A DNA stretch of 9,909 nucleotides. Source: Parvibaculum sp049303435 (lineage in GTDB: Bacteria > Pseudomonadota > Alphaproteobacteria > Parvibaculales > Parvibaculaceae). The translations under genes and the position numbers were made by a program. Location: the NCBI GenBank assembly GCA_049303435.1, contig JBAQNC010000200.1, forward strand, positions 1 through 9,909, read 5' to 3'. Below are positions 1 to 7,225 of this stretch, piece by piece; position 1 is the stretch's first letter, and every line of letters starts with the position of its first letter. The notes beneath the pieces were generated by a model, which saw only the letters and a program-made list of their open reading frames with translations, was not told where the DNA came from and made no database searches.

Positions 1-158
1 GGCCATTGGTTATTGGCTGGATGGACCTTATCTTCTCTTTAACAAGATGGTGTGGCTCGCGGAACCTGAAGGAAGTAGATGTGAGACGAGGCCTTTATGG
101 CATGTCTCCTGCAAGGTTTCCGACGCTGCATTTCGCCAAGCGACAGAAGGTCAAATCG
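1..158. other. ftsH upstream region; no confident gene
   Basis: In frame 1 the first 42 bases read as 13 codons and a TAA, which could be the tail of an upstream gene (tilS often precedes ftsH in alphaproteobacteria), but the fragment is too short to recognise. The rest carries no promoter I can call with confidence. The ftsH frame is open through this stretch, but the encoded residues do not resemble an FtsH N-terminus. Confidence 0.3.
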
Positions 159-2081
<1,923 letters not shown>

Positions 2082-2100
2082 TTGGCCGTTGAATGAATTG

Positions 2101-2130
2101 AAGGGGAGGCTTTTGAGCCTCCCTTTTTTT
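2101..2130 (+). terminator. Intrinsic terminator of ftsH
   Basis: A perfect 7-bp stem, GGGAGGC (2104-2110) with GCCTCCC (2117-2123), encloses a 6-base loop and is followed by seven T (2124-2130). It begins 20 bases after the ftsH stop codon. Outer A/T and G/T pairs could lengthen the stem to 10 bp. It should separate ftsH from vapBC. Confidence 0.9.
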
Positions 2131-2143
2131 GGCATTGGCGACA

Positions 2144-2184
2144 TTGACAAACACTTCAAGTGATATCAATTATGATAGCATCAC
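2144..2184 (+). promoter_or_regulatory. vapBC promoter region with paired TGAT/ATCA dyads
   Basis: A consensus-like -35 TTGACA lies at 2144-2149. No clear -10 sits at the ideal distance; TATGAT at 2171-2176 is the best hexamer, but its 21-base spacer is long. Two dyads built from the same half-sites follow: the perfect palindrome TGATATCA (2161-2168) and TGAT-AGC-ATCA (2173-2183). Their centres are about 13-14 bases apart, just before the ribosome binding site. VapB/FitA antitoxins usually repress their own operon through such repeats, so this is a plausible autoregulatory operator. The dyads are seen directly; the role is inferred. Confidence 0.4.
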
Positions 2185-2201
2185 ATTTGGAGGCGACCGG
2201 G

Positions 2202-2450
2202 ATGGCGCAAGTTCTTGTGAGAAACATCGATGAGCAGGTGATTGCAGCCCTGAAACGGAAAGCGGAAATGCAGGGGTGTTCGCTTGAGCAGATGTTGAGA
2301 GAGACATTGACCGAAGCGGCGCGTCTGACGCCCGAGGATCGTCTCCGCGTTGCGCAGCGCATTCGAGCCATGACGCCCGCCACGGTCGGACAAAGCGACA
2401 GCGTCGATCTCCTTCGTCAGGATCGGGCGCGCGATGAATCTGGTTGTTGA
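2202..2450 (+). CDS. VapB/FitA-type ribbon-helix-helix antitoxin
   Basis: An 82-aa protein, probably the antitoxin that binds and inhibits the PIN-domain toxin encoded next. The N-terminal half (MAQVLVRNID, then helices over about residues 10-36 with SLEQMLRETL) has the pattern of the FitA-like ribbon-helix-helix DNA-binding fold. The C-terminal half is charged (PEDRLRVAQRIRAM and onward) and would be the toxin-wrapping tail. The ATG at 2202 has GGAGG (2189-2193) at 8 bases, much better than an in-frame GTG at 2160 that would begin inside the operator. It overlaps the toxin gene by 17 bases, as is typical of such pairs. The family call rests on motif pattern; the exact subfamily is uncertain. 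Confidence 0.85.
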   Translation: MAQVLVRNIDEQVIAALKRKAEMQGCSLEQMLRETLTEAARLTPEDRLRVAQRIRAMTPATVGQSDSVDLLRQDRARDESGC

Positions 2451-2868
2451 CGCAAGCGTCGCTTGTAAGTGGTTCGTCGCCGAAACGGGCTCGGAGGCGG
2501 CGGAGAGGCTGCTATCCGCGGACCATGTTTTTCTGGCGCCCGATCTCATCGTGCCCGAAATCTGCAATCTGGCGGCGACCAAACTCAGGCGCGGTGAAAT
2601 CGCGGCGGAGCAAGCGGCGGCCATGGTCGAGCGGATCGGAGATTTTTTCGACGCGATCCTGCCGTCTATCGAACTGTCCCGACGCGCTTTCGCGATGGCG
2701 AGCGAGCTCGGGCATCCGGCTTACGATTGCTTCTATCTGGCACTCGCCGAAATGCGCGACGCCCGGCTCGTGACCGCCGACAGGAGGTTCATTGTGCGCC
2801 TCAAAGGTACTCAGTGGTCGCCATTAATAGTCGCCCTTTCAGATCATCTGGCCCAGGACGATGAATGA
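2434..2868 (+). CDS. VapC-type PIN-domain ribonuclease toxin
   Basis: A 144-aa PIN-domain protein, probably a Mg2+-dependent endoribonuclease toxin (VapC family) controlled by the antitoxin just upstream. The four acidic residues of the PIN active site are visible: D6 (VVDASVACKWF), E42 (VPEICNLA), D98 (AYDCFYLALA) and D116 (VTADRRF). Length fits the family (about 130-145 aa), so the toxin looks intact. Its start lies inside the antitoxin gene (17-base overlap) in another frame, and its stop TGA forms an ATGA overlap with a small basic ORF. The pair lies at the edge of the accessory block between ftsH and folP and may help stabilise it; that is inference. Confidence 0.92.
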   Translation: MNLVVDASVACKWFVAETGSEAAERLLSADHVFLAPDLIVPEICNLAATKLRRGEIAAEQAAAMVERIGDFFDAILPSIELSRRAFAMASELGHPAYDCFYLALAEMRDARLVTADRRFIVRLKGTQWSPLIVALSDHLAQDDE

Positions 2869-3176
2869 TGTCGGGGTTGAAGACGGGCTTTGCGAACAAA
2901 AGGAACTGGGGGCTTTTTCAGCTCGGTATAAAATCTGGAGGTGTCGAGAAGCGACGTAAAAAGAAAAAGACGCGAGCGAAGTCTAAATCTAAGAAGGCCC
3001 ACAAGAACCCGACTCTCGCGCAGCTTGAAATTCAATACTTACATTTAGCGATAGATGCTGAGATTGCTGGTCGTCCCATTCCGCCAATACCAAAATCAAC
3101 TCTCTTGTTTTTGCAGGCTCACGAAATTGAGCGCATTCCTGCAGTTCGGTCGCGCGCTGTTCCCAGCTGTCGATGA
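2865..3176 (+). CDS. Small lysine-rich hypothetical protein, chimeric C-terminus
   Basis: I do not recognise this 103-aa ORF. It starts with an ATG that shares ATGA with the vapC stop, so it could be translationally coupled to the toxin gene. Residues 28-47 are extremely basic (VEKRRKKKKTRAKSKSKK), a nucleic-acid-binding or disordered type of segment. Residues 48-89 look like an amphipathic helical stretch ending in a Pro-rich piece. The codons after about residue 89 (from 3131) are the reverse strand of the truncated CYP153 copy, so the last 14 residues are not native and the original protein was probably longer or ended differently. This stretch is visibly lower in G+C than its neighbours. 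It could be a remnant of an inserted gene or a non-coding ORF. Confidence 0.35.
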   Translation: MMSGLKTGFANKRNWGLFQLGIKSGGVEKRRKKKKTRAKSKSKKAHKNPTLAQLEIQYLHLAIDAEIAGRPIPPIPKSTLLFLQAHEIERIPAVRSRAVPSCR

Positions 3177-3753
3177 TGCCGCTGCCGGGTTCGGCCGTCG
3201 TGACGTCGGACCAGCGCGTCAGCTTGCGGCGTTCGGCGAAGGGAAATTCGAAGAGCGTCGCCAGCATCTGTGTCGTCAGTTCGATGGAGACGCGATCCAC
3301 CCAGTCGAATTCCTCGCCGACCGGTAGACGGTCGAGAATGTTCTGCATCCGCTCACGGATCGTCTTTTCCAGCATCATGAGATTGGCGGGCGCGACGATG
3401 GGGCTCACCGTCTTGCGCTGGGCGTCATGTTCCGGTGGGTCCATGGTGATGAAGCTGCGCAGCGGCAGGCCTTCGCTGCGCACATTATTGTCGTCGATGA
3501 TGATGCCGCCGACGCCAGCTTCCGACGAAAAAACCTTGTGGTTGGTGTCGACCGCCATGATGTCGTTATATTTGGTGATCGACCAATAGGGGCCGTACGC
3601 GCTTTCCGCGCAGTAATGCACAGGGTCTTCCTTGCGCAGTCTTGCGAAATAGTCGCCCACCGTATCGTTCAGGAAAAGCTCCGGGTTGCTCACGTCGATC
3701 TTGTCGAGGGGAACGGACCGGGCGGGGCTTGCCTCAAGCGTTGCAGTGCTCAT
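3131..3753 (-). pseudogene. Truncated CYP153 cytochrome P450 (N-terminal half only)
   Basis: A second CYP153-type P450 reading leftwards, starting at the ATG at 3751-3753 with GGGAGAG (3758-3764) as ribosome binding site. Its first 208 residues align nearly without gaps with the intact CYP153A at 4314-5573, at roughly 80% identity by eye, including LDKIDVSNP, GDYFARLRKEDPVHYC, FDWVDRVSIELTTQMLATLF and KLTRWSDVTTAEPG. Similarity stops abruptly after ELQECA at 3131. The frame then runs 47 more codons through unrelated sequence to a stop at 2989-2991. The I-helix (GGNDTT), ExxR and heme-cysteine regions are missing, so it cannot bind heme as a P450. There is no frameshift or internal stop in the remaining part, and the promoter is still present, suggesting recent truncation. 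It lies past the terminator of the ferredoxin gene. Confidence 0.93.
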
Positions 3754-3792
3754 TTCTCTCTCCCATAGATTTTCGCTATTATTATTAAGTTT

Positions 3793-3822
3793 ATTAGCGC
3801 TGCTCCAAGGGCTTGCTGTCAA
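3793..3822 (-). promoter_or_regulatory. Promoter of the truncated CYP153 copy
   Basis: On the minus strand TTGACA (3817-3822) is followed after 18 bases by GCTAAT (3793-3798), about 39 bases before the start codon. The geometry matches the promoter of the intact CYP153A (TTGACT, 18 bases, GATAAT). The bases running from the -10 towards the gene are also largely conserved between the two copies. Predicted from sequence only. Confidence 0.55.
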
Positions 3823-3890
3823 TATAAGGTTTGTAGTCCTGGGGGCGTTAAAACGCGGAATTTCCTTATTCGATCGGTATTCTGACAAAT

Positions 3891-3922
3891 AAAAAGGGAG
3901 GCCTTTTCAAGCCTCCCTTTTT
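3891..3922. terminator. Bidirectional terminator after ferredoxin gene
   Basis: Five A (3891-3895), stem GGGAGGC (3896-3902), an 8-base loop, GCCTCCC (3911-3917), then five T (3918-3922). The A and T tracts make it work in either direction. In the minus direction it ends the CYP153A-ferredoxin transcript about 50 bases after the ferredoxin stop and isolates it from the truncated CYP153 copy. The stem arms are the same heptamers as in the ftsH terminator. Confidence 0.88.
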
Positions 3923-3970
3923 CCCGTCGGGCGCCTCCCGTATCTGTCAGCGCGATCCTTCTTGCTGCTT

Positions 3971-4294
3971 CTAATGCTGTTTTTCCGGCAGCTTGAGGAC
4001 CAGTCCGTCGAGGTCGTCGGTGATCGAAATCTGGCAGGCGAGGCGACTGTTGTCGCGCACCTCCTCGGCGAAATCGAGCATGCTCTTTTCCATGTCGCTG
4101 CTCGCCGCGCCGGTCTTTGCGATCCAGGCGGGATCGACATAGACATGACAGGTGGCGCAGGCGGCGGCTCCGCCGCAATCGCCGTCGATGCCGGGTACAT
4201 TGTTGCGCACGGCGGCTTCCATCGCCGAGATGCCGTTTTCGACCGAGACCGTGATCGTCTGTCCGTCCGGTTCGACATAGTTGATCGTCGTCAT
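3971..4294 (-). CDS. [2Fe-2S] ferredoxin, adrenodoxin/putidaredoxin type (CYP153 redox partner)
   Basis: A 107-aa soluble ferredoxin that should carry electrons from a ferredoxin reductase to the P450 encoded just upstream. The four cluster ligands are visible as C40-x5-C46-x2-C49-x37-C87 (DCGGAAACATCHVYVDP ... LACQI), the adrenodoxin-type spacing used by bacterial P450 partners. The acidic stretch DMEKSMLDFAEE (68-79) resembles the helix that contacts reductase and P450 in that family. The start MTTINY (4292-4294) has GGGAG (4305-4309) 10 bases before it; the frame is open 19 codons further into the P450 gene, but that start would lack a binding site. It is 19 bases from the P450 stop codon and so almost certainly in the same operon. 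No reductase gene is seen in the window. Confidence 0.95.
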   Translation of the reverse strand: MTTINYVEPDGQTITVSVENGISAMEAAVRNNVPGIDGDCGGAAACATCHVYVDPAWIAKTGAASSDMEKSMLDFAEEVRDNSRLACQISITDDLDGLVLKLPEKQH

Positions 4295-4313
4295 TCTTGC
4301 TTTTCTCCCTGGG

Positions 4314-5573
4314 TCAGGCGTGCAGGCGAACGGGCATAGAGGCGTAGCCACGCACGAAATTTGATCTTACGCGTTCGGGCTCCTGCATCACTTCAATGCG
4401 CGAGAAGCGGGCGAGGATTTCTTCCCAGAGAATTCTCAACTGCATTTCCGCCAAGCGGTTGCCGACGCAACGATGGACGCCGAAACCGAAGGAAAGATGC
4501 TGGCGGGGACGGGCGCGATCAATGATAAATTCCTCGGGCTTGTCGATCACCTCGTCGTCGCGATTGCCGGAAATGTACCACATGACGACCTTGTCACCTT
4601 TTTTGATCGTCTTGCCGCCGACTTCGTGGTCTTCCAGCGCCGTGCGGCGCATGTGGGAAAGTGGCGTCTGCCAGCGGATGATTTCCGGCACCATGCTTTC
4701 GATGAGGGCAGGGTTCGCTTTCAGCTTTTCGAACTGGTCGGGGTTCTTGTGCATCGCGTAAACGCCGCCCGTCATCGAGTTGCGCGTCGTATCATTGCCG
4801 CCGACGATCAGCAGCAACACATTCGCCAGATATTCTACCTGGGTCATGTTTCGCGTGGCGGGCGAATGGGCCAGCATGGAGATGAGATCGTTGCCGGGTT
4901 CGCTGGTGTTGACGCGCTGGTTCCAGAGGTTCTGGAAATAGCCGGCGCATTCCATCAATTCCTGTGTGCGTTGTTCCCAGCTGTGGATGATACCGCCGCC
5001 AGGCTCTGCGGTGGTGACATCGGACCAGCGTGTCAGCTTGCGGCGTTCCTCGAAAGGAAAGTCGAAGAGCGTCGCCAGCATCTGCGTCGTCAGTTCGATG
5101 GAGACGCGATCCACCCAGTCGAATTCCTCACCCATGGGCAGATTGTCGAGCACGCGGCAGACGCGCTCGCGGATCGTGCCTTCGAGCCTGGCGAGATTGG
5201 CGGGCGCCACAATGGGGCTCACGGCCTTGCGCTGTTCGTCGTGACGGGGCGGGTCCATGGCGATGAAGTTCGGCAGGTCGACGCCGCCTTCTTCCGCAAT
5301 CGAAAGAGCATTGTCAATCGTAATGCCGCCGAGGCTCGCCTCGGAAGAGAATATCTGATGGTTGGTGTCGACATGCATGATGTCGTGATATTTCGTGATC
5401 GACCAATAGGGGCCATAGGCGCTGTCCGTGCAGTAGTGCACGGGGTCTTCCTTGCGCAGCCGGGCGAAATAGTCGCCGACCGTATTGGTCAGATAGAGAT
5501 CCGGATTGCTCACGTCGATCTTGTCGAGCGGGACCGACTGGGCGGCATTGGCCTCAAGTGTTGCGGTGCTCAT
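4314..5573 (-). CDS. CYP153A-family cytochrome P450 alkane hydroxylase
   Basis: A 419-aa soluble class I P450. CYP153A enzymes hydroxylate the terminal carbon of medium-chain alkanes and related compounds, the first step of alkane use. All P450 signatures are present: I-helix oxygen-activation motif GGNDTT (258-263), ExxR as E297-IIR300, and the heme-ligand segment FGFGVHRCVGNRLAE with Cys369. Segments such as LLLIVGGNDTTRNS, WQTPLSHMRRTA and GNRLAEMQLRILWEEI are characteristic of CYP153A. The protein starts with MSTATLEANAAQSVPLDKID and has no membrane anchor. The start has a strong GGAGG (5579-5583). It is followed 19 bases later by its ferredoxin, has its own promoter, and is divergent from a TetR regulator. 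It is complete, unlike its neighbouring paralog. The exact substrate cannot be told from sequence. Confidence 0.96.
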   Translation of the reverse strand: MSTATLEANAAQSVPLDKIDVSNPDLYLTNTVGDYFARLRKEDPVHYCTDSAYGPYWSITKYHDIMHVDTNHQIFSSEASLGGITIDNALSIAEEGGVDLPNFIAMDPPRHDEQRKAVSPIVAPANLARLEGTIRERVCRVLDNLPMGEEFDWVDRVSIELTTQMLATLFDFPFEERRKLTRWSDVTTAEPGGGIIHSWEQRTQELMECAGYFQNLWNQRVNTSEPGNDLISMLAHSPATRNMTQVEYLANVLLLIVGGNDTTRNSMTGGVYAMHKNPDQFEKLKANPALIESMVPEIIRWQTPLSHMRRTALEDHEVGGKTIKKGDKVVMWYISGNRDDEVIDKPEEFIIDRARPRQHLSFGFGVHRCVGNRLAEMQLRILWEEILARFSRIEVMQEPERVRSNFVRGYASMPVRLHA

Positions 5574-5600
5574 TTTCTCCTCCTAGGATTGATGATCTTC

Positions 5601-5620
5601 TATTGAGTATATTATCAATA
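5601..5620. promoter_or_regulatory. Candidate TetR operator at CYP153A promoter
   Basis: A perfect inverted repeat TATTGA-N8-TCAATA covers the -10 box and probable transcription start of the CYP153A promoter, where a bound repressor would block transcription. The divergent TetR-family gene is the natural candidate for the protein that binds it. The dyad is seen directly; the pairing is inference. Confidence 0.5.
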
Positions 5621-5640
5621 ACAATCCGACCGGGAGTCAA
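5611..5640 (-). promoter_or_regulatory. CYP153A-ferredoxin promoter
   Basis: On the minus strand TTGACT (5635-5640) and GATAAT (5611-5616) are separated by 18 bases, each one base from the sigma-70 consensus, and lie about 37 bases before the CYP153A start codon. The inverted repeat at 5601-5620 covers the -10 box. Confidence 0.65.
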
Positions 5641-5641
5641 G

Positions 5642-5660
5642 ATAGGTTGAATATCCCTAT
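5642..5660. promoter_or_regulatory. Second short dyad between CYP153A and tetR
   Basis: An inverted repeat ATAGG-N9-CCTAT lies just upstream of the CYP153A -35 box in the divergent intergenic region. It could be a second operator or part of the tetR promoter. The arms are only 5 bp and chance cannot be excluded. I see no clear rightward promoter for tetR. Confidence 0.25.
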
Positions 5661-5737
5661 TGGGGGCGGGCGCGACAGCCTGTAGGTTGTTGAAAACGGC
5701 TTGTTTCTCTCGATTCCACTGATTGAAGGTCTTGCTC

Positions 5738-6349
5738 TTGTCGCCGGTGACCAAACCCAAACGCACCCGATTGCAGCCGCTCGAGCGCCGCGCCCAGCTT
5801 GTCGCCTGCGCCGTTTCAGCCTTCGCCGAGCATGGCGTCGCGCGCGCCACCCATTCGCATGTTGCCGAGCGCGCGGGGATTTCTGTTTCCGCGGTGCATT
5901 CCTATTTCCGGACCCGCGAGGATCTGGTGGAAGCAGTGCTGGACGAGGTCGAGGCCAGTCTTCTTGAAATGGTGCTCGGCAGTCTGGGCGGGGAGGGAAC
6001 TGCGCGCGATTGTCTGATGGCGCTGGCGACGCAATTTACCAGAGCCGCCCGTGTCGACCCCGACATGATCAAGGTCTGGCTCGACTGGAGCACCGGCGTG
6101 CGCGCCGATCTCTGGCCTCGCTATGTGAAACTGAATGACCGGTTCAACGCGGCGGCTGAAAAGCTTCTTGCGCGCGGCAAGCGCGAAGGCGAGGTGGCGG
6201 AGAAGCTGAACGTCAAGGCGGCTGCGCGGCTCTATATCGGCAACGGACACACGATTGCCCTGATGCAATTTGCCGACGTCAGCAAGTGCGAGGTCGATCT
6301 TGTCAACGAACATGTCGTGGCGAGCGCGATGGGTTTCGGTCAGGCATGA
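5738..6349 (+). CDS. TetR/AcrR-family transcriptional regulator
   Basis: A 203-aa one-component regulator. The N-terminal helix-turn-helix is clear at about residues 16-68: ERRAQLVACAVSAFAEHGV, then THSHVAERAGISVSAVHSYF and REDLVEAVL, with the usual Tyr-Phe after the recognition helix. The C-terminal ligand domain (WLDWSTGVRADLWPRYVKLNDRF and onward) recalls BetI-like members, weakly. The start is unclear: TTG at 5738 has GAAGG (5725-5729) at 8 bases, while TTG at 5723 and GTG at 5747 are in frame with poorer signals. It is divergent from CYP153A and probably represses the P450-ferredoxin operon in response to an alkane-derived or fatty ligand; that is inference. Its stop TGA overlaps the folP start as ATGA, so it and folP are probably co-transcribed and translationally coupled. 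Confidence 0.9.
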   Translation: MSPVTKPKRTRLQPLERRAQLVACAVSAFAEHGVARATHSHVAERAGISVSAVHSYFRTREDLVEAVLDEVEASLLEMVLGSLGGEGTARDCLMALATQFTRAARVDPDMIKVWLDWSTGVRADLWPRYVKLNDRFNAAAEKLLARGKREGEVAEKLNVKAAARLYIGNGHTIALMQFADVSKCEVDLVNEHVVASAMGFGQA

Positions 6350-7161
6350 CCCATGCGCCCATCATTTTCGGCATCGTCAACATCACATCCGACAGCTTTT
6401 CCGATGGCGGCAAATTTCTGACGCCCGAGGCGGCGATCGGTCATGCGCGCAAGCTGATCGCCGATGGCGCGGATGTGATCGATCTCGGGCCTGCCTCCAG
6501 CAATCCCGATGCCGCGCCCGTCAGCACGGCCACCGAGATCGCGCGCATCGCGCCTGTGCTCGACGCGCTGCTTGTCGATGGCGTCAAGGTCTCGCTCGAC
6601 AGCTACCAGCCAGAGACGCAGGCCTATGCCTTGTCGCGCGGCGTCGCCTATTTGAATGACATTCGCGGCTTTCCCGATCCCGCGTTCTATCCACGTCTGG
6701 CGGAGGTCGAGACGCCGCTTGTCGTCATGCATTCCATTCAGGATGGACAGGCGGACCGCCGCGACGCGCCGGAGGGCGACATCATCGATCATATCGCCCG
6801 TTTCTTCGAAGCGCGCATCGCGGACTTGACCGGGGCGGGCGTGGCCTTCGAGCGGATCATTCTCGATCCCGGCATGGGCTTTTTTCTGGGGTCTTCACCC
6901 CGGACGTCATTCGAGGTTCTGGCGCGGTTCGGCGAGTTGAAGGTGCGTTTCGGCCTGCCGGTCCTTCTGTCGGTCTCGCGCAAATCCTTCCTGCGCAAGG
7001 TCACAGGCCGTGCGCCGGGCGAGGCGGGGCCTGCCACATTGGCGGCGGAATTGAAGGCTATTGAAGCGGGTGTGGACTTTATCCGGACCCATGAGCCGAC
7101 TGCCTTGCGCGATGGTCTCGCCGTTCTGGATGCTTTGAAAGATTCAGCAAGAATTCGTTAA
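6346..7161 (+). CDS. folP: Dihydropteroate synthase of the Sul2 (sulfonamide-resistant) type
   Basis: Condenses p-aminobenzoate with dihydropterin pyrophosphate in folate synthesis and is the target of sulfonamides. The 271-aa protein has the DHPS order: GIVNITSDSFSDGG (9-22), DLGPASSNPDAAPVS (46-60), VSLDSYQPETQAYALSRG (82-99), YLNDIRGFPD (102-111), VVMHSIQDGQADRR (126-139), DPGMGFFLG (174-182), SVSRKSFLRKVTGR (209-222) and FIRTHEP (245-251). Ordinary FolP has GGESTRPGA-like loop 2, VDTFR, LMHMRG and GFGK at the matching places. Here each is replaced by the form I remember from plasmid Sul2, which is also 271 aa and ends ARIR as here. Mobile Sul enzymes make folate while discriminating against sulfonamides, so intrinsic resistance is likely but unproven. 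The ATG shares ATGA with the tetR stop; no strong binding site is seen, consistent with coupling. glmM follows after 64 bases. Confidence 0.95.
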   Translation: MTHAPIIFGIVNITSDSFSDGGKFLTPEAAIGHARKLIADGADVIDLGPASSNPDAAPVSTATEIARIAPVLDALLVDGVKVSLDSYQPETQAYALSRGVAYLNDIRGFPDPAFYPRLAEVETPLVVMHSIQDGQADRRDAPEGDIIDHIARFFEARIADLTGAGVAFERIILDPGMGFFLGSSPRTSFEVLARFGELKVRFGLPVLLSVSRKSFLRKVTGRAPGEAGPATLAAELKAIEAGVDFIRTHEPTALRDGLAVLDALKDSARIR

Positions 7162-7185
7162 CCCGGCCTTTGCCATATCCGTTCT

Positions 7186-7202
7186 ATATTGCCTCGCAAT
7201 AT
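7186..7202. repeat. Perfect short hairpin between folP and glmM
   Basis: ATATTGC-CTC-GCAATAT is a perfect 7-bp inverted repeat with a 3-base loop, 24 bases after the folP stop and 23 bases before the glmM start. There is no T tract, so it is not a standard terminator. It could be a protein-binding site, an mRNA processing or stability structure, or a relic. Function unknown. Confidence 0.45.
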
Positions 7203-7225
7203 CTGCGAGATCACAGGACGACATA

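Noticed and set aside
26..33. CCTTATCT as the -10 box of a heat-shock (RpoH) promoter for ftsH
   Set aside because: No CTTGAA-like -35 is found at the right distance within the window.
6..158. N-terminal extension of FtsH by 51 residues
   Set aside because: Residues do not resemble FtsH, the TTG at 159 has a better binding site, and the extension would shift the zinc site away from family numbering.
2989..3888. Single 299-aa protein covering the truncated CYP153
   Set aside because: Residues before the ATG at 3753 are promoter sequence, and those after 3131 are unrelated antisense of the small basic ORF, so only 3131-3753 is P450-derived.
4473..5606. 377-codon open frame on the plus strand opposite CYP153A
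   Set aside because: It is the mirror of a certain P450 gene, has no recognisable domain, and arises from high-G+C codon bias.
5690..5718. Sigma-70 promoter for tetR with TTGAAA at 5690-5695
   Set aside because: The hexamer 17 bases further on (ATTCCA) does not resemble a -10 box.
6346..7161. A recently inserted mobile sul2 gene
   Set aside because: No ISCR, integron or transposase is seen, the neighbour glmM is intact and in register, base composition matches the chromosome, and the protein differs from Sul2 at many positions. A native chromosomal relative fits better.
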